11,162 nt of DNA from Lojkania enalia. Lineage: Eukaryota; Ascomycota; Dothideomycetes; Pleosporales. Within the stretch, counting starts at the first letter, position 1. Each line of letters opens with the position of its first letter. Both the position numbers and the translations under genes were made by a program. Location: positions 6,760 to 17,921 of the forward strand of contig ML986596.1 of the NCBI GenBank assembly GCA_010094045.1, given 5' to 3'. Positions 8,157 to 11,162 of the stretch are shown here, in pieces. The notes under the pieces are model-generated. The model was given only the letters and a program-made list of their open reading frames with translations, ran no database searches and had not been told where the DNA came from.

Positions 8157-10060
8157 TTCTATATTTCTATATAGTTAAATTATCTTAAACTAATAAGCTA
8201 TTACTTCTTTTATAGATATATATTTTAAGCATTTCCGTTCTAGATATTTATACTATAGTCTTCCTCTAATATATACTTTAGATAGTAGAAGTCTAAATTT
8301 AAGTACTATATAGTTTTAGGTTTATTTAGTAACTTCCTATCTTATTATAACTTCTTATTTTACTAGATTTCCCAGTACCTCGTCTTTATTTAGTTATCTT
8401 AGCTATATACCTATATTTTCCTTTCTTTTTTAGTAGGTTTTATATTATCGTTTAATATATAATATCTATACTATCTCGAAATATACTAGATAGTATTAGT
8501 TTATATAAGAGTTATTATCTTTTCTAATCTAATAGTCCTATTCTTATTTATATTGTAATATCTTTAGTACCTAGTATTTTACTAGTACTTCGCTTTATAA
8601 GAAGGCTACTACTTTCTATATTATATATATAGCCTTATTCTAATCTATATTACTAAGGTGTTTTTCTACTACTTTTATTATTTCTATCTATTTTTAGAAG
8701 TATAAGAAGCGGATTTCTCTAGAGTAGATATTTTACTATTCTTTATAAACGTTAACAATATCTTATTCTAGTCTATTCTTATTATAGAATCTTATAGGTA
8801 GTTCCTCTTATAGAATAGTTATAGGAGCTAGGGTTCCCTATTTATACTCGATTATTCCTTATTAATATATAGAATATATTCTAAATACTAGTTTAGGTAT
8901 TAGTATTCTAGTAGTAGTTTCTTCTATTTATAATAGGGTATTTATCTCTTTATTCTTATCTAATTCTTTTTAAACTTCTTCTAGCTATCTTTTTATATAT
9001 TCTTATATTACTATAAGTTGTATTTTCTTCTATAACTAATATCCTATAGTTTCTTTAAGTTGTTAGTATATTTAACATCTATCTTTATTATAGGAGGACT
9101 AGTATAGAGTTCTATATTTTATAGTTGCGGCTAGTTTTTCTTCTCTTTCTTTTTACTTTAGTATTCCTTTACTATATATCTTAGTTTCTAACAATTATAG
9201 TACTTAATATCTTTTTTCTAAGTCTTTCTTTCTTAAGTTACCTATAATTTAAGCTTCTTTTCTCTAGTAGCGCTTAAATCTATAGGTTCGCCTATATTAG
9301 CAGCTCTTACTAAAAAGCGTACCCTTTAGTAGTACGTTTATCTTTTCTTATTTTTAAACTAATACAGTTTATTATCAATTCTTTTTACTAATTAGAAGTA
9401 TAATACTAGATCCTAAAATTGTTCTATATATATTATTACCCTTTTTATTTCTATTTTTAATCCTCTATAGAACTTTACTATTATACTATAATTATCCTAT
9501 ACAACTTTATTTAAGAGCTATTAAAAACTCGATATTATAAGGTAATAGATTCTAGTTAAACTAGATTATAGAGTCTATCTTCTATTACTTATACTTCGTT
9601 AATATCTTTAAACGCTAGTTTAAGTTTCTATTAAAAGTATACTAAACTTATAAATATTACTTTAGTTTTACTTTTCTAGTATTCTTCTACATAGTTCTTA
9701 AAATCTATTAGAAAGGACTAGAACTAGTTAAATAGTTTACCTATTAGATAGACTCCTATAAATAGTACTTTTTTATTCTTATACTAGATAATATATAGGT
9801 TAGTATTAATATAAATTTTTACTACTACTAGAAATTCTTTAAATTTAGGCCTAGTTTTATTAAATTTATTAAGTAGTACTAACTTAATTTATTACTAATA
9901 ATATATTATTAGTAGTACTTTTTTAACTTATTTAAGTTTCTAGATAATTCCTATAAATTCTATTCCTTACTTACTATTAACTATTCCTTATATTCCTTTA
10001 AAACTTTTAAGAAGGCTGTTTTAAGTCTCCTTTAAACTTCTTATCTATTTATCTACTAGA
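8157..10060 (-). pseudogene. Chromovirus gag: capsid and zinc-knuckle nucleocapsid
   Basis: Structural protein that forms the virus-like particle and binds the RNA. The capsid domain lies at about 9560-9865 in one minus-strand frame: KFKEFL, an LFIGVYLIGKLFN*F stretch (where W is usual before F), and later LKLAFKDINEV and EDRLYNLV*LESI, the usual retrotransposon gag pattern of aromatic residues followed by an FGD-like turn and an L..L.Q...S box. The CX2CX4HX4C zinc knuckle is at 9161-9202 in the neighbouring frame; its second Cys is intact, while the first and last Cys and the His read Tyr. Downstream of the knuckle, 8157-9160 is a Lys/Gln/Asn-rich reading in the same frame with Gln-type stops, of unknown role. 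The capsid and knuckle frames differ, so at least one indel lies between about 9200 and 9560. The start near 10060 is a guess. Confidence 0.75.
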
Positions 10061-10269
10061 ACTAGTTATTTCTATTATTATATTAATTCGTTCTATATTC
10101 TTATAAATATAGTTATTATACCTACTTCTAAAGAGGTAGTCTTACTATCTAATCCTAATATTCTACTTATGTAAGTTTCCTATATTATTTACTAAAGGTA
10201 TTTCTTTTCTTATAACTAGAGTAGTTTAACTAGTCTTTACTTCTTCTAGTTTTACGAGGGTAATTAAAG
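10061..10269 (-). other. Chromovirus leader between 5' LTR and gag
   Basis: The untranslated leader is expected here. Directly inside the 5' LTR the minus strand reads ctttaattaccctcgtaaaac, where a tRNA primer-binding site would begin with TGG. No clear match remains, either because RIP changed it or because the element used self-priming. No other feature is recognised. Confidence 0.45.
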
Positions 10270-10636
10270 TATAATAGCCTCTAACTAGCTAGGTATAAGA
10301 TAGAGTAGTAACTAAGAGTAATTATATACTACAAGAAGATTATTCTTATAAACTTATAATAGAAGTATATAAGTAGAGTATATAAAAGATATTTAAGTTA
10401 ATTATAAAGAGTTATAAAAGCTAGAGTTATAAAGTTGTTAAATATAATTTAGTTCCTTACTAGTTCGTCCTACTTAGTTATTTAGCTAACTAAGCAACTA
10501 AGTATACTTAGTTACTTAATTAATTAAGTTACTAAGTATATTATATATCTTATATTAGTTTTATTCTTCTAGCTATATAGAGTCTTAAATCTTAATTAAG
10601 TCTAGTATAGAAACTTCTATAAGGGTATCTATAATA
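10270..10636 (-). repeat. 5' LTR of the chromovirus (367 bp)
   Basis: Direct repeat of 1986-2318, with the same ends. It is 34 bp longer owing to a palindromic block at about 10505-10538. Most other differences are transitions (such as ctacgagagg against ctacaagaag). Being the upstream LTR of a minus-strand element, it would have held the promoter, but no core promoter can be pointed to in such TA-rich sequence. Confidence 0.93.
10505..10538. repeat. 34-bp near-perfect palindrome specific to the 5' LTR
   Basis: Reads tacttagttacttaat followed by its near reverse complement, with one mismatched pair (the two t/t positions). It equals in length the extra sequence of this LTR over the other. 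The neighbouring cttagtta/taactaag motifs, present in both LTRs, make it look like expansion or loss within a run of inverted repeats. Confidence 0.85.
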
Positions 10637-10641
10637 AAAAT
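10637..10641. repeat. Target-site duplication of the retrotransposon, right copy
   Basis: AAAAT, paired with AGAAT at 1981-1985. Other satellite units have both aataaaatag and aatagaatag at this position, so the one-base difference may be old satellite variation or a later transition. Confidence 0.72.
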
Positions 10642-11078
10642 AGAGAGTTATTTAACTCTTTAAGAAGCTAGTAGAATAAAAACTAGTATCTAGTATAATA
10701 AGTAATATACTAAACAAGTTTAATATAGTTATTATATTATTAATAAAATAGAGAGTTATTTAACTTTTTAAAAAGCTAGTAGAATAGAAACTAGTATCTA
10801 GTATAATAAGTAATATACTAAATAAGCTTAATATAGTTGTTATATTATTAATAGAATAGAGAACTAGCGTCTAATATAATAAGTAATATACTAAACAAGT
10901 TTAATATAGTTATTATATTACTAATAGAATAGAAAGTTATTTAATTCTTTAAGAAGCTAATAGAATAGAAACTAGTATCTAATATAATAAGTAATATACT
11001 AAATAAACTTAATATAGTTATTATATTACTAATAGAATAGAAAACTAGTATAGAAAGAAGCTAGTAGAATAAGAAGTA
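10642..11078. repeat. Satellite array, right part, alternating 73- and 108-bp units
   Basis: Units starting with ctagtatcta or a variant begin at 10683, 10791, 10864, 10972 and 11045, giving periods of 108, 73, 108 and 73. The long unit is the short one plus about 35 bp (agttatttaactcttt...aagctagtaga). The final copy at 11045 breaks down after a few bases into related sequence. Joined to the left part, the whole run reads 73, 108, 108, 73, 108, 73. Confidence 0.92.
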
Positions 11079-11098
11079 AAGACTATAGTAGAGAGAGA

Positions 11099-11162
11099 AC
11101 GATAGTATATTAAGGGAGGACGGTAGTATATTAAGGGAGGACGGTAGTATATTAAGGGAGGA
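11099..11162. repeat. 21-bp tandem repeat at the right edge
   Basis: Three copies of acggtagtatattaagggagg (first copy acgatag...) start at 11099, 11120 and 11141, and the next begins at 11162. The array runs off the window. It is richer in G and purines on this strand than anything nearby and keeps CG steps. No function can be inferred. Confidence 0.95.

Larger units (their letters stand above)
1986..10636 (-). mobile_element. Ty3/gypsy chromovirus LTR retrotransposon, RIP-inactivated, carrying a nested DNA transposon
   Basis: A near full-length element of 8,651 bp, or about 6.8 kb without the nested transposon and its TA duplication. Read on the minus strand, the order is 5' LTR (10270-10636), leader, gag, protease, reverse transcriptase, RNase H, integrase, chromodomain, an antisense reading frame, polypurine tract and 3' LTR (1986-2318). 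The RT-RNase H-integrase order marks Ty3/gypsy (Metaviridae), and the C-terminal chromodomain marks the chromovirus group. It is flanked by a 5-bp duplication and sits in a satellite array. Frames differ between capsid, zinc knuckle, protease-RT-RNase H and integrase-chromodomain, so a few indels have accumulated besides point mutation. It cannot be autonomous: protease, RT, RNase H and integrase each have lost a catalytic Asp. Confidence 0.92.

Noticed and set aside
8157..9160. A separate gene downstream of the gag zinc knuckle
   Set aside because: The reading continues in the knuckle's frame with RIP-type stops and has no recognisable domain; it is kept as part of gag.
9894..9913. Perfect 20-bp palindrome actaataata/tattattagt within gag
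   Set aside because: It is made only of A/T-rich steps that RIP produces on both strands, so a chance origin is likely; it has no partner or boundary role.
10250..10269. tRNA primer-binding site beside the 5' LTR
   Set aside because: No TGG-type start or convincing match to a tRNA 3' end remains, so it is not annotated as a feature.
1846..11078. CRISPR-like array from regularly spaced repeats
   Set aside because: The repeats are contiguous satellite units without unique spacers and lie in a eukaryotic transposon setting.
1..11162. Organellar (mitochondrial) origin suggested by the high A+T content
   Set aside because: The window holds a chromovirus and Fot1/pogo transposons with RIP-type mutation, which are nuclear features, and no mitochondrial gene was recognised.
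1..11162. tRNA, rRNA or intact host protein genes
   Set aside because: No cloverleaf, conserved rRNA stretch or long stop-free frame outside the transposon remnants was seen on either strand.

Overview
This window looks like the nuclear DNA of a filamentous ascomycete (Pezizomycotina) that uses RIP (repeat-induced point mutation). It is a transposon graveyard with no intact gene. It is extremely A+T-rich, TA is the dominant dinucleotide, and CA/TG are nearly absent (none in 3001-3060, for example). Old reading frames can still be followed, with in-frame TAG/TAA where Gln or Trp codons are expected and Asn, Lys or Tyr where Asp, Glu, Cys or His are expected. The genus cannot be named from the sequence.

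Layout. (1) 1-68: a 17-bp tandem repeat. (2) 69-937 (+): the C-terminal part of a Fot1/pogo-type DDE transposase (copy A). About 1005-1515 (+): a fragment of a second Fot1/pogo-type transposase (copy B). About 1516-1845 is unassigned and contains a clean hairpin. (3) 1846-1985 and 10642-11078: one satellite-like array of 73- and 108-bp units, split by a retrotransposon. (4) 1986-10636: a near full-length Ty3/gypsy chromovirus on the minus strand. It has two LTRs (333 and 367 bp), a 5-bp target duplication, a polypurine tract, gag with capsid and zinc knuckle, and pol with protease, reverse transcriptase, RNase H, integrase and chromodomain. A plus-strand, antisense reading frame with Cys-rich and coiled-coil features sits between the chromodomain and the 3' LTR. 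(5) 6258-8109: a complete 1,852-bp Fot1/pogo-type DNA transposon (copy C) with about 54-bp terminal inverted repeats and a TA target duplication. It is nested in the retrotransposon beside the protease active-site codon. (6) 11099-11162: a 21-bp tandem repeat running off the window.

Order of events. The satellite array came first, the chromovirus inserted into it, and copy C inserted into the chromovirus. The arithmetic supports this. Removing 1986-10636 and one 5-bp duplication restores an exact 108-bp satellite period. Removing copy C and one TA rejoins a continuous protease reading frame. RIP then destroyed the coding capacity. All three catalytic Asp codons of copy C, the protease Asp, both Asp of the RT YxDD box, an RNase H Asp and the second integrase Asp now read Asn.

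All calls come from reading motifs by eye. No database search was run, and reading-frame ends are approximate.
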